A DNA stretch of 64,000 nucleotides. Source: Betaproteobacteria bacterium. GTDB taxonomy: Bacteria; Pseudomonadota; Gammaproteobacteria; Burkholderiales; UBA6910. How positions within the stretch are numbered: position 1 is the stretch's first letter; the number at the start of each line of letters is the position of its first letter. A program made the position numbers and the translations under genes. Positions 54,502 through 63,082 of this stretch are shown here, one piece after another. The stretch is from NCBI GenBank assembly GCA_016183615.1, contig JACPEG010000037.1, positions 1-64,000 of the forward strand, written 5' to 3'. The notes beneath the pieces were generated by a model that saw nothing but the letters and a program-made list of their open reading frames with translations, searched no databases and was not told where the DNA came from.

Positions 54502-55194
54502 ATGAATCGGAAGCGTGACATGCAGACGTCCGTGCGGCAGGTGCCCGTGTGGGACCTGCCGCTGCGGCTGTTCCACTGGACGCTGGTGCTGCTGGTGGCG
54601 GTATCGGCGGCGACCGGACTCACCGGCGGCAACGCCATGCGCTATCACCTGCTTTCGGGCTACGCCATTTTCGCCCTGGTGGGGTTTCGCATCCTGTGGG
54701 GATTTGCGGGCAGCACCCACGCCCGGTTTTCGGATTTCCTGCGCGGGCTCCGCACCACCCTGCGCTCTGTTCGCCGGCTGTTTTCCCGCGAGCCGCTCCG
54801 CTACCCCGGGCATAACCCGCTGGGCGGCTGGATGGTGGTATTCATGCTCGCGGCGCTCGCGTTTCAGGCGGCCACGGGACTGTTCTCCAATGACGACATC
54901 GCCGTGGAGGGCCCGCTCTACCGCCTGGTCGCGCAGGAAACCAGCGACTGGATCACGGGAATCCACAAGCTGGGCAGCAAAGCGGTCTTCGCGCTGGTCG
55001 GGCTGCATGTGGCCGCGATCGCGTTCTACTTTGTCGCCAAGGGGGAGAACCTGGTGCGCCCCATGATCACGGGGCGCAAGCCCTGGCCCGCGGACGTGCC
55101 GGCCCCCGTTGCGCGCTTTTCCAGCCCGTGGAAGGCCCTCGCGCTGCTGCTTGCAGTTGCTGCAGGGATATACCTGCTTGTGTCGAAAACCTAG
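54502..55194 (+). CDS. Cytochrome b561-type di-heme membrane protein
   Basis: A 230-residue protein of the Ni/Fe-hydrogenase-I/cytochrome b561 family with four to five membrane segments: VWDLPLRLFHWTLVLLVAVS (heme His in FHW), 'YHLLSGYAIFALVGFRILWG' (His and FRILWG), 'GHNPLGGWMVVFMLAALAFQ' and ITGIHKLGSKAVFALVGLHV (two His). It shuttles electrons between the quinone pool and a periplasmic partner, probably the cytochrome c encoded 16 bp downstream. Possibly part of the same stress regulon as msrPQ. Confidence 0.9.
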   Translation: MNRKRDMQTSVRQVPVWDLPLRLFHWTLVLLVAVSAATGLTGGNAMRYHLLSGYAIFALVGFRILWGFAGSTHARFSDFLRGLRTTLRSVRRLFSREPLRYPGHNPLGGWMVVFMLAALAFQAATGLFSNDDIAVEGPLYRLVAQETSDWITGIHKLGSKAVFALVGLHVAAIAFYFVAKGENLVRPMITGRKPWPADVPAPVARFSSPWKALALLLAVAAGIYLLVSKT

Positions 55195-55210
55195 CTGAAA
55201 GGAGAAAGTG

Positions 55211-55690
55211 ATGCATCGTTTGGCGAAAATCGGTCTGGCCGCGGCGCTGGTCGCGGGAGTGAGCTCCGTGGCCATGGCGCAGGCCAAGCCGGAGGAGGCG
55301 ATCCGCGCGCGGCAGGCCATCATGCGGGTCGTCGCCCTCAACTTCGGGCCGATGGGAAAGATGGGGGCAGGGGAGATTCCCTTCAACAGGGACGCGTTCG
55401 CCGCCTACGCCACGCGGCTTGAGGCCGTGGTGACCATGAATCCCCAGAACTTTTTCGTCCCCGGGACCGACCAGCCCGTCGCCGGGGCGAAGATCGCCAA
55501 CTTCACCGACGCCAGGCCGGAGATCTGGCAGAGCCCCGAAAAGTTCAAGTCGGCCATGGAGAAAATGCAGCAGGAAGTGGGCAAGCTGGCCCGGGCGGCG
55601 AGGACGGGAGACGAAAAAACCATGAAGGTCCAGGCGGGGGAAGTGGGCAAGACCTGCAAGGGCTGCCACGACGACTACCGCTCCAAATAA
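55211..55690 (+). CDS. Class II c-type cytochrome (c556/c'-like)
   Basis: A 159-residue periplasmic protein from ATG 55211: signal peptide ending AMAQA, a four-helix c' fold ('KPEEAIRARQAIMRVVALNF', GPMGKMGAGEIPFNRDAFAA, PEIWQSPEKFKSAMEKMQQE) and the C-terminal heme site CKGCHDDYRSK (CxxCH). Class II cytochromes carry the heme near the C-terminus exactly so. It follows the cytochrome b561 gene and probably takes electrons from it. Confidence 0.93.
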   Translation: MHRLAKIGLAAALVAGVSSVAMAQAKPEEAIRARQAIMRVVALNFGPMGKMGAGEIPFNRDAFAAYATRLEAVVTMNPQNFFVPGTDQPVAGAKIANFTDARPEIWQSPEKFKSAMEKMQQEVGKLARAARTGDEKTMKVQAGEVGKTCKGCHDDYRSK

Positions 55691-55718
55691 GGATAAAGGC
55701 GGCATCCGGGAGATGCCG

Positions 55719-55770
55719 CTTTATCTCCGCGAATTGAAACCGGCCGGCAAGCCGGCGGTTTAATTCGCGG
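55719..55770. repeat. Hairpin repeat CTCCGCGAATTGAAA (copy 2)
   Basis: CTTTATCTCCGCGAATTGAA leads into CCGGCC...GGCCGG-like and GGCGGTTTAATTCGCGG. Same outer arms as copy 1; the inner loop differs. It occupies part of the 225-bp gap before msrP; a second inverted pair (CATGGAAACATCATGG) follows, no gene. Confidence 0.85.
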
Positions 55771-55915
55771 CGCGTACCAAAGGCCATGGAAACATCATGG
55801 CCTTTTTTTCGAACCGGCGCGACGCCTGCCCGGTCAAAATGGGGCCGACCGAACCGTAAGGCGGGCCGGTACTGACCGACCAAGGTTTACTGAAAAAGCT
55901 GATCAGGAGGCTTCG

Positions 55916-56860
55916 ATGCTCATAAGGAAACCCGGCGACCTCCGGCCTTCGGAGATCACACCCAGGAACGTCTATCTGCGGCGCCGGGATTTCATGAAGG
56001 CGGCCTCGGCGCTGGCCGTGGCCGGCGGGATCGCCATTCCCGAAGTTCATGCCCAGGGCCGGGGGCCGAAACTGGCGGTGGCGCGCAACAGCCCGTTCTC
56101 CACGATTGAGGAACCCACGCCTTACAAGGACGTTACCACTTACAACAATTTCTACGAGTTCGGCACCGACAAGGCCGATCCGGCCAAGCACGCTCATCGG
56201 CTGAAGACACGTCCCTGGACCGTGGCCGTGGAAGGGGAGGTGAAGCGCCCGAAAGTCTACGACGTGGATGAGCTTCTCAAGCTGGCGGCCCTGGAGGAGC
56301 GCATCTACCGGCTGCGCTGCGTCGAGGGCTGGTCCATGGTGATTCCCTGGATCGGTTTTCCGCTTGCCGAGATCATCCGCCAGGTGGAGCCCACCTCCAG
56401 GGCGAAGTTCGTGGAATTCACGACGCTCTACGACCGGTCCCGGATGCCCTTCACCTTCATGCCGGTGCTGGACTGGCCCTACGTGGAGGGGCTGCGCATG
56501 GACGAGGCACTGCACCCGCTCGCGATCCTGTGCTTCGGGCTTTACGGGGAAGTGCTACCCAACCAGAACGGGGCGCCGGTGCGCATCGTGGTACCTTGGA
56601 AATACGGCTTCAAGAGCGCGAAATCCATCGTCAAGATCCGCTTCACGGAGCGCCAGCCGCGGACCAGCTGGGAGAAGGCGGCGCCCCAGGAGTACGGCTT
56701 CTACTCCAACGTGAACCCGGAGGTGGACCACCCGCGCTGGAGCCAGGCCCGGGAGCGGCGCATCGGCGAGTTCCTCAAGCGCCCGACCCTCCTGTTCAAC
56801 GGCTACGCCGACCAAGTGGCCGGGCTTTACGGCGGAATGGACTTGAGGCGGTATTTCTGA
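55916..56860 (+). CDS. msrP: Methionine-sulfoxide reductase catalytic subunit MsrP
   Basis: A 314-residue molybdoenzyme with a Tat signal ([17 protein letters not shown]). Mo-pterin domain: '[20 protein letters not shown]', [40 protein letters not shown] (Mo-ligand Cys in RCVEGW), [20 protein letters not shown]. MsrP repairs oxidised methionines in periplasmic proteins after bleach-type stress, using electrons from MsrQ. Its stop overlaps the msrQ ATG (TGATG). Confidence 0.95.
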   Translation: MLIRKPGDLRPSEITPRNVYLRRRDFMKAASALAVAGGIAIPEVHAQGRGPKLAVARNSPFSTIEEPTPYKDVTTYNNFYEFGTDKADPAKHAHRLKTRPWTVAVEGEVKRPKVYDVDELLKLAALEERIYRLRCVEGWSMVIPWIGFPLAEIIRQVEPTSRAKFVEFTTLYDRSRMPFTFMPVLDWPYVEGLRMDEALHPLAILCFGLYGEVLPNQNGAPVRIVVPWKYGFKSAKSIVKIRFTERQPRTSWEKAAPQEYGFYSNVNPEVDHPRWSQARERRIGEFLKRPTLLFNGYADQVAGLYGGMDLRRYF

Positions 56861-57504
56861 TGAGCCTCGCCAGGCTCGCAGAACAGCAGGTGACCCGCAT
56901 CAAGGCGATCGCCTTCGTGCTCTGCCTGTATCCGCTGGCGCGGCTGGCGGTGCTCGGGGTGACCGGCGGACTGGGGGCCAACCCCATCGAATTCATTACC
57001 CGTTCCACCGGAAGGTGGACCCTGACCTTCCTGCTGATTGCCCTGGCCGCAACGCCCCTGCGGCGGTGGACCGGATGGCTGTGGATCATGCGGCTGCGGC
57101 GCCTGCTGGGCCTGTACGCCTTCTTCTACGCCGCGCTCCATTTTCTCACCTACATCTGGCTCGACCAGTTCTTCGACCCCATGGCCATCGCCAGGGACGT
57201 GCTGAAGCGGCCCTTCATCACCTTGGGGTTCACTTGCTTTCTGCTGCTGATCCCGCTTGCCGCCACCTCCACCGACCGGATGATGCGGCGCCTCGGCGGC
57301 GCCCGCTGGCAGCTGCTGCACCGCTTCGTCTATTTCATCGCCATCGGCGGGGTGGTCCATTACTGGTGGCTGGTGAAGAAGGACATCACCCTGCCCCTCG
57401 CCTACGGGGCGGTACTGGCGCTGCTGCTGGGTGCGCGCCTGGCGTGGTACCGGCGCCGGAACAGCCTCCCCGCGATGGCCCGCCAGATGGGGCGCCTCGG
57501 CTGA
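56860..57504 (+). CDS. msrQ: Heme-binding membrane subunit MsrQ
   Basis: A 214-residue membrane protein with about six segments: NPIEFITRSTGRWTLTFLLI, ATPLRRWTGWLWIMRLRRLL, GLYAFFYAALHFLTYIWLDQ (heme His), 'RPFITLGFTCFLLLIPLAAT' and WQLLHRFVYFIAIGGVVHYW (two His). Matches YedZ/MsrQ in length. It passes electrons from the respiratory chain to MsrP. Coupled by a one-base overlap. Confidence 0.95.
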   Translation: MSLARLAEQQVTRIKAIAFVLCLYPLARLAVLGVTGGLGANPIEFITRSTGRWTLTFLLIALAATPLRRWTGWLWIMRLRRLLGLYAFFYAALHFLTYIWLDQFFDPMAIARDVLKRPFITLGFTCFLLLIPLAATSTDRMMRRLGGARWQLLHRFVYFIAIGGVVHYWWLVKKDITLPLAYGAVLALLLGARLAWYRRRNSLPAMARQMGRLG

Positions 57505-57521
57505 CGGGCAACGGCGTAGGC

Positions 57522-57613
57522 GTAGGTTGGGCTTCGCTCGGCGAAGCCCAACTCTTGGAGCAGGCGCGCTTTGAGGTGTTGGGCTCCGGCCCGGTGGCCG
57601 GAGCCCAACCTAC
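57522..57613. repeat. GTAGGTTGGGC-family inverted repeats after msrQ
   Basis: GTAGGTTGGGCTTCGC...GCGAAGCCCAAC and GTTGGGCTCCGG...CCGGAGCCCAACCTAC. Same family as 8632-8725 and 13328-13410. Confidence 0.88.
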
Positions 57614-57615
57614 GG

Positions 57616-57963
57616 CTAATCCGTGGTGACGTAGACGACTCCGGGCTCCAGGAACAGCTCCTTGGCGCCGATGAAATTCCGGTAGGAGGCAGGGACGATG
57701 CGGTCGTAGCTGTAGCGCATGCCTTTGAAGATGACGTAGCGGTAGATCTCCACCCCCCCGTAACGGCCGATGACGTCGGCCACCGCGTCCAGGCAATCCA
57801 GCTTCTTGATGATGACCCCGACCTCCTTCAGGTAAAGGGGGTCGCCGCGCTTGCGGATTTCCAGGCGCGCCACGAAGTAGGCGGGGGCGATCACGGCGAG
57901 CAAGGCCAGCGTCGGCAATGTGAAAAATTTCACACCTTCCAGCACGATCTGCCCGAAATCCAT
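57616..57963 (-). CDS. Small hypothetical membrane-anchored protein
   Basis: A 115-residue protein starting at ATG 57963: short N-terminus, one membrane segment (~residues 12-33; FFTLPTLALLAVIAPAYFV), then a soluble alpha/beta part ('EVGVIIKKLDCLDAVADVIG', 'YRYVIFKGMRYSYDRIVPAS'). I recognise no family. A good Shine-Dalgarno (GGAGAGA) precedes the start. Convergent with msrQ; upstream (57964-58099) is AT-rich for this window and holds nothing else. Confidence 0.7.
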   Translation of the reverse strand: MDFGQIVLEGVKFFTLPTLALLAVIAPAYFVARLEIRKRGDPLYLKEVGVIIKKLDCLDAVADVIGRYGGVEIYRYVIFKGMRYSYDRIVPASYRNFIGAKELFLEPGVVYVTTD

Positions 57964-58099
57964 GGCGTCTCTCCTTCCGGCCGCTGAAAAAAATTGCGGC
58001 CCACAATTTTTTTGTAGCAAATGCCTGAAAAAAATCCATCGGGTCGGAGGGAGGCAGGAGAAATGAGGGTCGGGAAACCGCTGCCGGCAGCGCCCCGGA

Positions 58100-61000
58100 T
58101 TACGCCGCTGACCGGTGGATGAGCATCCGGAACCGCTGCCGCCCGGTTTCCACCAGGGAATAGATGGCCGGGACCACCACCAGGGTGAGGAGCGTAGAGG
58201 AAATCATTCCGCCGATCACCGCCACCGCCAGGGGGCCGTTGGCCTCGGAGCCGGCGCCAAGCCCCAGGGCAGCGGGGGTCAGGGCCAGGATGATGGTGGC
58301 GGAGGTCATGAGCACCGGACGCATCCGGACCGGGCAGGCCTCCCGCAAGGCTTCCTCGACCCCCATGCCCTGGGCCCGGCGCTGGTTGGTGAGATCCACC
58401 AGCAGGATCGAGTTCTTGGCTACCAGCCCGATCAGCAGCGTCAGCCCGATCATGGAATAGATGTTGAGCGTGTGGCCGGCCAGCCAGAGCGCCACGATGC
58501 CGCCGATGATGGCGAGCGGCTGGGCCACCATGATGATGAGGGGCTGCAGGAAGGAATTGAACTGGCTCGCCAGCACCATGTAGAGCAGCATCAGGGCGAT
58601 CGAGAACGTGAAGGCGATGTAGCGCTCGGTCTTGCGGAACTCCTCCGCCTGCCCCAGGAACTTCACGCCGTAGCCCAGGGGCAGCAGTTCCCGGGCCGCC
58701 GCCTGCACCTTGTCCACCGCATCGCCCAGCGGGATCGAGGGCGTGGCGTAGAAGGTGGCGGCGTATTGCAGGTCGAGGCGCCCGATGACCGCGGGGCCCA
58801 GCACTTCGCTGAAGCCCGCCACGCTGTCGAGCCGGAGCAACTGCCCGCTGTTCGCCCGCAGGTAGACTTTGGTGAGGTCCGCCTGCTGCATGAACTCCCC
58901 CTCCCCGGCCTTGACCCGGATGTCGTAGCGTTCCCCGTCCCCCGGCTCGTCGTTGTACTTGGCGATGTCCACGCCCCCGGTCAGCATGCTGAGGGCCAGC
59001 GCCACGTCCTGGGACGCCAGGCCGGCGGCGGCGGCGCGGGTGCGGTCGGGCTTGAGCACGATCTGGGGAAGATTCAGCTGCAGGTCCAGGTCCATTCGCC
59101 CGAGGCCCGGCTCCTGGACCAGCCGCTGCTGGAGGGCTTCCGCGTGGCGGCCCATTTCCTGGAGGTTGGGCCCGCTCACCACGAACTGCAGCGGCTCGCC
59201 GCGCTGGCCGCCGACGATGGGGAAGGGCGCCGGAAACGCCCGCGCGCCGGCGATCTGGTTGAGTTCCTGGCGCAGCCTGGGCAGCAGAAGCTGCTGGGAG
59301 ATGCTGCGCTCGCGTTTGGGCACCATGCGCGCCACCACCAGACCCTGGTTGACCTGTCCCACCGTGCCGAGGCCGATCACCGCGAACTCGGTGACGATTT
59401 CCTTGTGTGCGAACAGGATCTCCTCTACCTCCTTGAGCTTGGAGTCGGTGTAATGGATGCTGGAACCCAGCGGCGTGCGGATACGCACGAAGAACCGCCC
59501 CTCGTCCTGCTCCGGGGCCAGCTCCTTGCCGAGCTGTTGGAAGAACCAGCCGCTGGAGGCCACTGCCAGAACCGTGAGCGCCACCGCCTTCCAGCGGTGT
59601 GAAAGCGCCAGGTCCAGGAGCCGCCGGTACACCCGCTCTACCCCATTCAGCACCCCGTCGAGCATGTGGTAGACGCGCCCGTGCCGCTTCTGCACTTTGA
59701 GGTAACGGGAGCACAGCATGGGCGTGAGGGTGAGGGAAACGAACAGGGAGACCAGCACCCCGAAGGTGACCACCACCGCGAAGGAGCGGAAGAATTGCCC
59801 GAGGATGCCGGAAATGAAGATCACCGGCGCGAAGATGCATACCAGGGACAGAGTCGAGGCGATCACTGCGAACACCACCTCCCGGCTGCCGTTGACCGCC
59901 GCCGACAGAGGGTCCGGGTCCAGCTGCTCCCGGTGCCGGAAGATGTTTTCCAGCACCACGATGGCGTCGTCCACCACCACCCCGATCAGGAGCAGCAGCG
60001 CCAGCATGGTGATGGAGTTGAAGGTATAGCCGGCGAAGTGCATCACGGCCACCGCGCCCAGCAGCGACACCGGGATCGCGGTGGCAATGATCAGGGTCGA
60101 GCGCACCGAGCGCAGGAAGAACCACACCACCAGCGAAGCCAGGATGGTGCCTTCGATGAGGTGCTCCTTGAGGGAATCCACGATCTCCTGGATGAACAGC
60201 GCATCGTTGGACACAATGCTGATTTTCATCCCCGGCGGCAGCTGCGGGAGGATCTCGGTATCGAGGCGCCGCTTTACCTCGTCGATGATGGCGACCGTGT
60301 TGGTGTTGGGCACCTTCACCACGCCGATGCCGATGGTGGGCTTGCCGTTGAAGCGGGCGAGCTGGCGGAAATCCGAAAGCCCGTCCTCGATCTCCGCGAT
60401 GTCCCGGAGCCGCACCGGCGCGCCGTCGCGGTAGGCCACGATCATCTTTTCCAGGTCGTCGAGGCGGTGGAACTCCAGGTCGAGCTTCACCAGGTGCTCG
60501 GTCTGGGTGGCGGTGAGGAAGCCTCCCGCCAGCTGCAGATGCTCCTTGGCGAAGGCCTGCGCGATGTCCTGGGCGGCAATGCCGAAGGCGGCCATTTTTC
60601 CCGGCGTGAGGTTCACCCGGATGGTGCGGTCGCGCCGTCCCCCGAGCCGCACCTCGCCTACGCCGTCGATGGTCTCCAGCCGTTTCTTGACCACCTTGAG
60701 GGCGTACTGGTTGAGCTGCTGCTGGGTGCGGTCGCCCTGCAATGCCAGCCACAGGATGGGGTTGGTGTTGGTTTCCAGCTTGGCCACCACCGGGGGATCG
60801 GCGTCGTCGGGCAGGCGCCGCAGCACCTGGTTCACCTTGGCCTGGACCTCGTTGAAGGCGACGTCGATGCGCTTGTCCAGGCTGAAAATGATGTTGACGA
60901 CCGAAGCGCCGGGCGAGGACGCGGACTGGATGTGCTCGATGCCGGGGACCGAGTTGACCGAGGTCTCGATCAGGTTGGTGATGGCGGCGTCCACGATGTC

Positions 61001-61168
61001 GGGGTTGGCCCCCTTCATGGTGGTGGTGACCGAGACCACCGGGAATTCGATATAGGGGAAGCGGTCGATGCCGATGCGCAGATAGCTGATGACGCCGAAC
61101 AGCACCAGCACCCCGCTCAGCATGAAGGCGAGAACGTGGCGCCGGATGGAGAGTTCGGGAAGATTCAC
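58100..61168 (-). CDS. RND multidrug/solvent efflux pump (HAE1 family)
   Basis: A 1022-residue RND transporter, GTG start overlapping the adaptor stop (GTGA, 61168-61165). Twelve-segment layout with the proton-relay Asp pair in LLLIGVVVDDAIVVLENIFR (TM4) and Lys in GLTLLIGLVAKNSILLVDLT (TM10). Porter loops: 'TTTMKGANPDIVDAAITNLI', VRLGGRRDRTIRVNLTPGKM. It probably exports drugs or solvents with the adjacent adaptor; an outer-membrane channel gene is not in the window. Substrate unknown. Confidence 0.93.
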   Translation of the reverse strand: MNLPELSIRRHVLAFMLSGVLVLFGVISYLRIGIDRFPYIEFPVVSVTTTMKGANPDIVDAAITNLIETSVNSVPGIEHIQSASSPGASVVNIIFSLDKRIDVAFNEVQAKVNQVLRRLPDDADPPVVAKLETNTNPILWLALQGDRTQQQLNQYALKVVKKRLETIDGVGEVRLGGRRDRTIRVNLTPGKMAAFGIAAQDIAQAFAKEHLQLAGGFLTATQTEHLVKLDLEFHRLDDLEKMIVAYRDGAPVRLRDIAEIEDGLSDFRQLARFNGKPTIGIGVVKVPNTNTVAIIDEVKRRLDTEILPQLPPGMKISIVSNDALFIQEIVDSLKEHLIEGTILASLVVWFFLRSVRSTLIIATAIPVSLLGAVAVMHFAGYTFNSITMLALLLLIGVVVDDAIVVLENIFRHREQLDPDPLSAAVNGSREVVFAVIASTLSLVCIFAPVIFISGILGQFFRSFAVVVTFGVLVSLFVSLTLTPMLCSRYLKVQKRHGRVYHMLDGVLNGVERVYRRLLDLALSHRWKAVALTVLAVASSGWFFQQLGKELAPEQDEGRFFVRIRTPLGSSIHYTDSKLKEVEEILFAHKEIVTEFAVIGLGTVGQVNQGLVVARMVPKRERSISQQLLLPRLRQELNQIAGARAFPAPFPIVGGQRGEPLQFVVSGPNLQEMGRHAEALQQRLVQEPGLGRMDLDLQLNLPQIVLKPDRTRAAAAGLASQDVALALSMLTGGVDIAKYNDEPGDGERYDIRVKAGEGEFMQQADLTKVYLRANSGQLLRLDSVAGFSEVLGPAVIGRLDLQYAATFYATPSIPLGDAVDKVQAAARELLPLGYGVKFLGQAEEFRKTERYIAFTFSIALMLLYMVLASQFNSFLQPLIIMVAQPLAIIGGIVALWLAGHTLNIYSMIGLTLLIGLVAKNSILLVDLTNQRRAQGMGVEEALREACPVRMRPVLMTSATIILALTPAALGLGAGSEANGPLAVAVIGGMISSTLLTLVVVPAIYSLVETGRQRFRMLIHRSAA

Positions 61169-62280
61169 GGCTTGTTGGCCGGGGCCGGGGCGGCGGCGGC
61201 CTTTGCGGGTTCCCCTTTGATCGTCACCGCGGCCTGGTCGGTGAGGAAGCCGGCTCCGTCCAGCGCCACCGTCTCGCCGGGGCGGAGACCCTTGACGATT
61301 TCCACCAGGCCGGCTTGGCGCACGCCGGTTTCCACCACCCGGGCGAGCGCCTTGTTGTCCTTGATCACGTACACCACCTTGCCCGCGGGACGCAGTACCA
61401 CGCTCTGCTCCGGCACCACCACGGTACCCGGCTTTTCTTCGATGATGACCTGACCATTGACCGAGGCCCCGGGTTTCCATCCCGCCTGGTTCTCGAGCCG
61501 CACCAGCGTGTCCACCGCGCGACTGGCGCTTCCCACCATGGGCTTGATGTCCTCGATCTTTCCGGTCACCACCTGGCCGGGCATGGTGGGCGTGGTGAGC
61601 CGCACCGTCTGCCCGACCTTGAGGCGGGGCGCGATGCCCTCGGGGAACGGCAGATGGGCCCGCAGGCGGCTCACCGATACCAGGTGAAACAGGGGATCGC
61701 CCACCTTCACGTAGTCGCCCACCGCCACGATCTGGGTCTCGATGCGCCCGTCAATCGGGGCCACAACGCGGGTCTTGTCGAGACTGCGCTCGCTGGCGGC
61801 GAGCTGGGCCCGGGCCGCCGCGAGCTGCTGCTCCAGCGCCTTCTGCTGGGCGAGCGCATCGTCCACTGCGTTCTGGGAAACGAAGTTGGATTGCACCAGG
61901 CGCTGGTTGCGCTCCACGATGCGCCGCTGGTTGGCGAGCAGGGCCTCGATGCGGCTCGCTTCGGCCAGGCTGGCCTGGCGCTGAATGGACACATCCCGGG
62001 CGTCCAGCAGGGCGAGGGTCTGCCCTGCCTTCACCGCCTGGCCGGCGCCGGCCATGACCTTGACCACCCGGCCCGCGACTTCGGCCGAGATCCTGGGATC
62101 GATCAGGCTTTCCAGTCTGCCCACCGTTTCTTCCAGAACCTCCAGGTTTTTCTGCCCGGATTGGGTGACTGTGATGAGGGCAGCCTGGGGACCGGCCTTC
62201 TTGGTTTCGGCCCTGTTGTCGCAACCGGCGGCGACAAGGACGCCTGCCAGGAGTGCGATGAATAGGGAAATCCGGATCAC
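61165..62280 (-). CDS. RND periplasmic adaptor (MFP) lipoprotein
   Basis: A 371-residue membrane-fusion protein with a GTG start. Lipobox ALLAGVLVAAGC (Cys ~20); lipoyl/barrel-sandwich halves (DPRISAEVAGRVVKVMAGAG, 'VVAPIDGRIETQIVAVGDYV') around an alpha-hairpin (~90-165; SLAEASRIEALLANQRRIVE, 'LVQSNFVSQNAVDDALAQQK'); beta-barrel and MP domain (WKPGASVNGQVIIEEKPGTV). It bridges the RND pump to an outer-membrane channel. It heads the two-gene operon; the pump start overlaps its stop. Confidence 0.93.
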   Translation of the reverse strand: MIRISLFIALLAGVLVAAGCDNRAETKKAGPQAALITVTQSGQKNLEVLEETVGRLESLIDPRISAEVAGRVVKVMAGAGQAVKAGQTLALLDARDVSIQRQASLAEASRIEALLANQRRIVERNQRLVQSNFVSQNAVDDALAQQKALEQQLAAARAQLAASERSLDKTRVVAPIDGRIETQIVAVGDYVKVGDPLFHLVSVSRLRAHLPFPEGIAPRLKVGQTVRLTTPTMPGQVVTGKIEDIKPMVGSASRAVDTLVRLENQAGWKPGASVNGQVIIEEKPGTVVVPEQSVVLRPAGKVVYVIKDNKALARVVETGVRQAGLVEIVKGLRPGETVALDGAGFLTDQAAVTIKGEPAKAAAAPAPANKP

Positions 62281-62449
62281 GGGCGGTTGGATTTGGACGG
62301 GGCGGTGCCGGGCCTGCCGGTGCCGGAGTACTTTAACACGCTGGAGCCGCAGCCTGGCCTATGCAGGAAGACCGGCAACGCTCCCGGAAAGTTCTGCTGG
62401 ATGCAAGGGCTCCCGGGGAGAACCGACTGAAACGGGCGCGCCGGAGGCA

Positions 62450-62485
62450 AGAAGGGCGGCTTGGTAAAACCAAAGCCGCCCCGGA
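62450..62485 (-). terminator. Likely terminator of the lysine-rich protein gene
   Basis: Minus strand GGGCGGCTTTGG, loop TTTTA, CCAAGCCGCCC then TTCTT: a 10-11 bp stem with one bulge, 28 bp after the stop. The rest of the gap up to 62281 shows no gene. Confidence 0.7.
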
Positions 62486-62513
62486 TTGGCGGAATTACCG
62501 CTGAAGGCGTGCG

Positions 62514-62780
62514 TTACGCCCCGAGGATGCCTTTGGCTACGACCGGTTCGGCCATAGCCGGCCTGGGGGCCGCCTTCCTCGCTGGCTTCTTTTTCTTCTT
62601 GGCCTTCTTTGCAGGCTTTTTCTTCGATGCCTTCTTTTTCTTGGCAGGCTTCTTCTTTGCCGTCTTCTTCTTCGCGGCTTTGCGCTTGGCCGGGGCCTTC
62701 TTCTTCGCGGCTTTGCGTTTGGCCGGGGCCTTCTTCTTCGCGGCAGGCTTCTTCGCTGCGGATTTCTTCTTGGTTGCCAT
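62514..62780 (-). CDS. Histone H1-like lysine/alanine-rich DNA-binding protein
   Basis: An 88-residue protein from ATG 62780, preceded by AAGGAG. It is almost wholly (A)KK(P/K/A) repeats: ATKKKSAAKKPAAKKKAPAK, RKAAKKKAPAKRKAAKKKTA, then 'KKKKASKKKPAKKAKKKKKP' and a short neutral tail (PAMAEPVVAKGILGA). Like AlgP/HctB-type tails it should bind DNA non-specifically and compact it. The two RKAAKKKAPAK units are near-identical at DNA level (24-bp period), so copy number may vary between strains. A second lysine-rich protein with a SWIB domain is at 38963. Confidence 0.9.
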   Translation of the reverse strand: MATKKKSAAKKPAAKKKAPAKRKAAKKKAPAKRKAAKKKTAKKKPAKKKKASKKKPAKKAKKKKKPARKAAPRPAMAEPVVAKGILGA

Positions 62781-62914
62781 GTCAGACTCCTTTCTCGAAG
62801 TTATACACGCTATTCTGCGTGCAGCTTTTCCTGCACTCCCGTTGCGCCGGCTCGGGTTCACGTCCGCGCGTTGCGCTTCGATCAATCCGAGGAGTTCTGG
62901 CGCCCGGTGCGCAC

Positions 62915-62943
62915 ATTCTATGTGCTTTGAAAAAAATCCACAA
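62915..62943 (-). promoter_or_regulatory. Candidate promoter of the lysine-rich protein gene
   Basis: Minus strand TTGTGG (3/6), 17-bp spacer of mostly T, TAGAAT (5/6). Upstream are phased A/T runs (A8, T8) that should bend DNA. The 302-bp gap 62781-63082 holds no gene. Confidence 0.45.
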
Positions 62944-63082
62944 CAGATTTCAAAAAAAATTGCAACTTTTTTTTCGTATTGACGGTTTCGGTGACGTTTG
63001 ACCTATTGGAGTCCGAACGCGCGCGGCGCGAGACTCGCTGCACGCACCGTGCGCATGAGCGGCACGCGCGGTGCGCGGCGCG

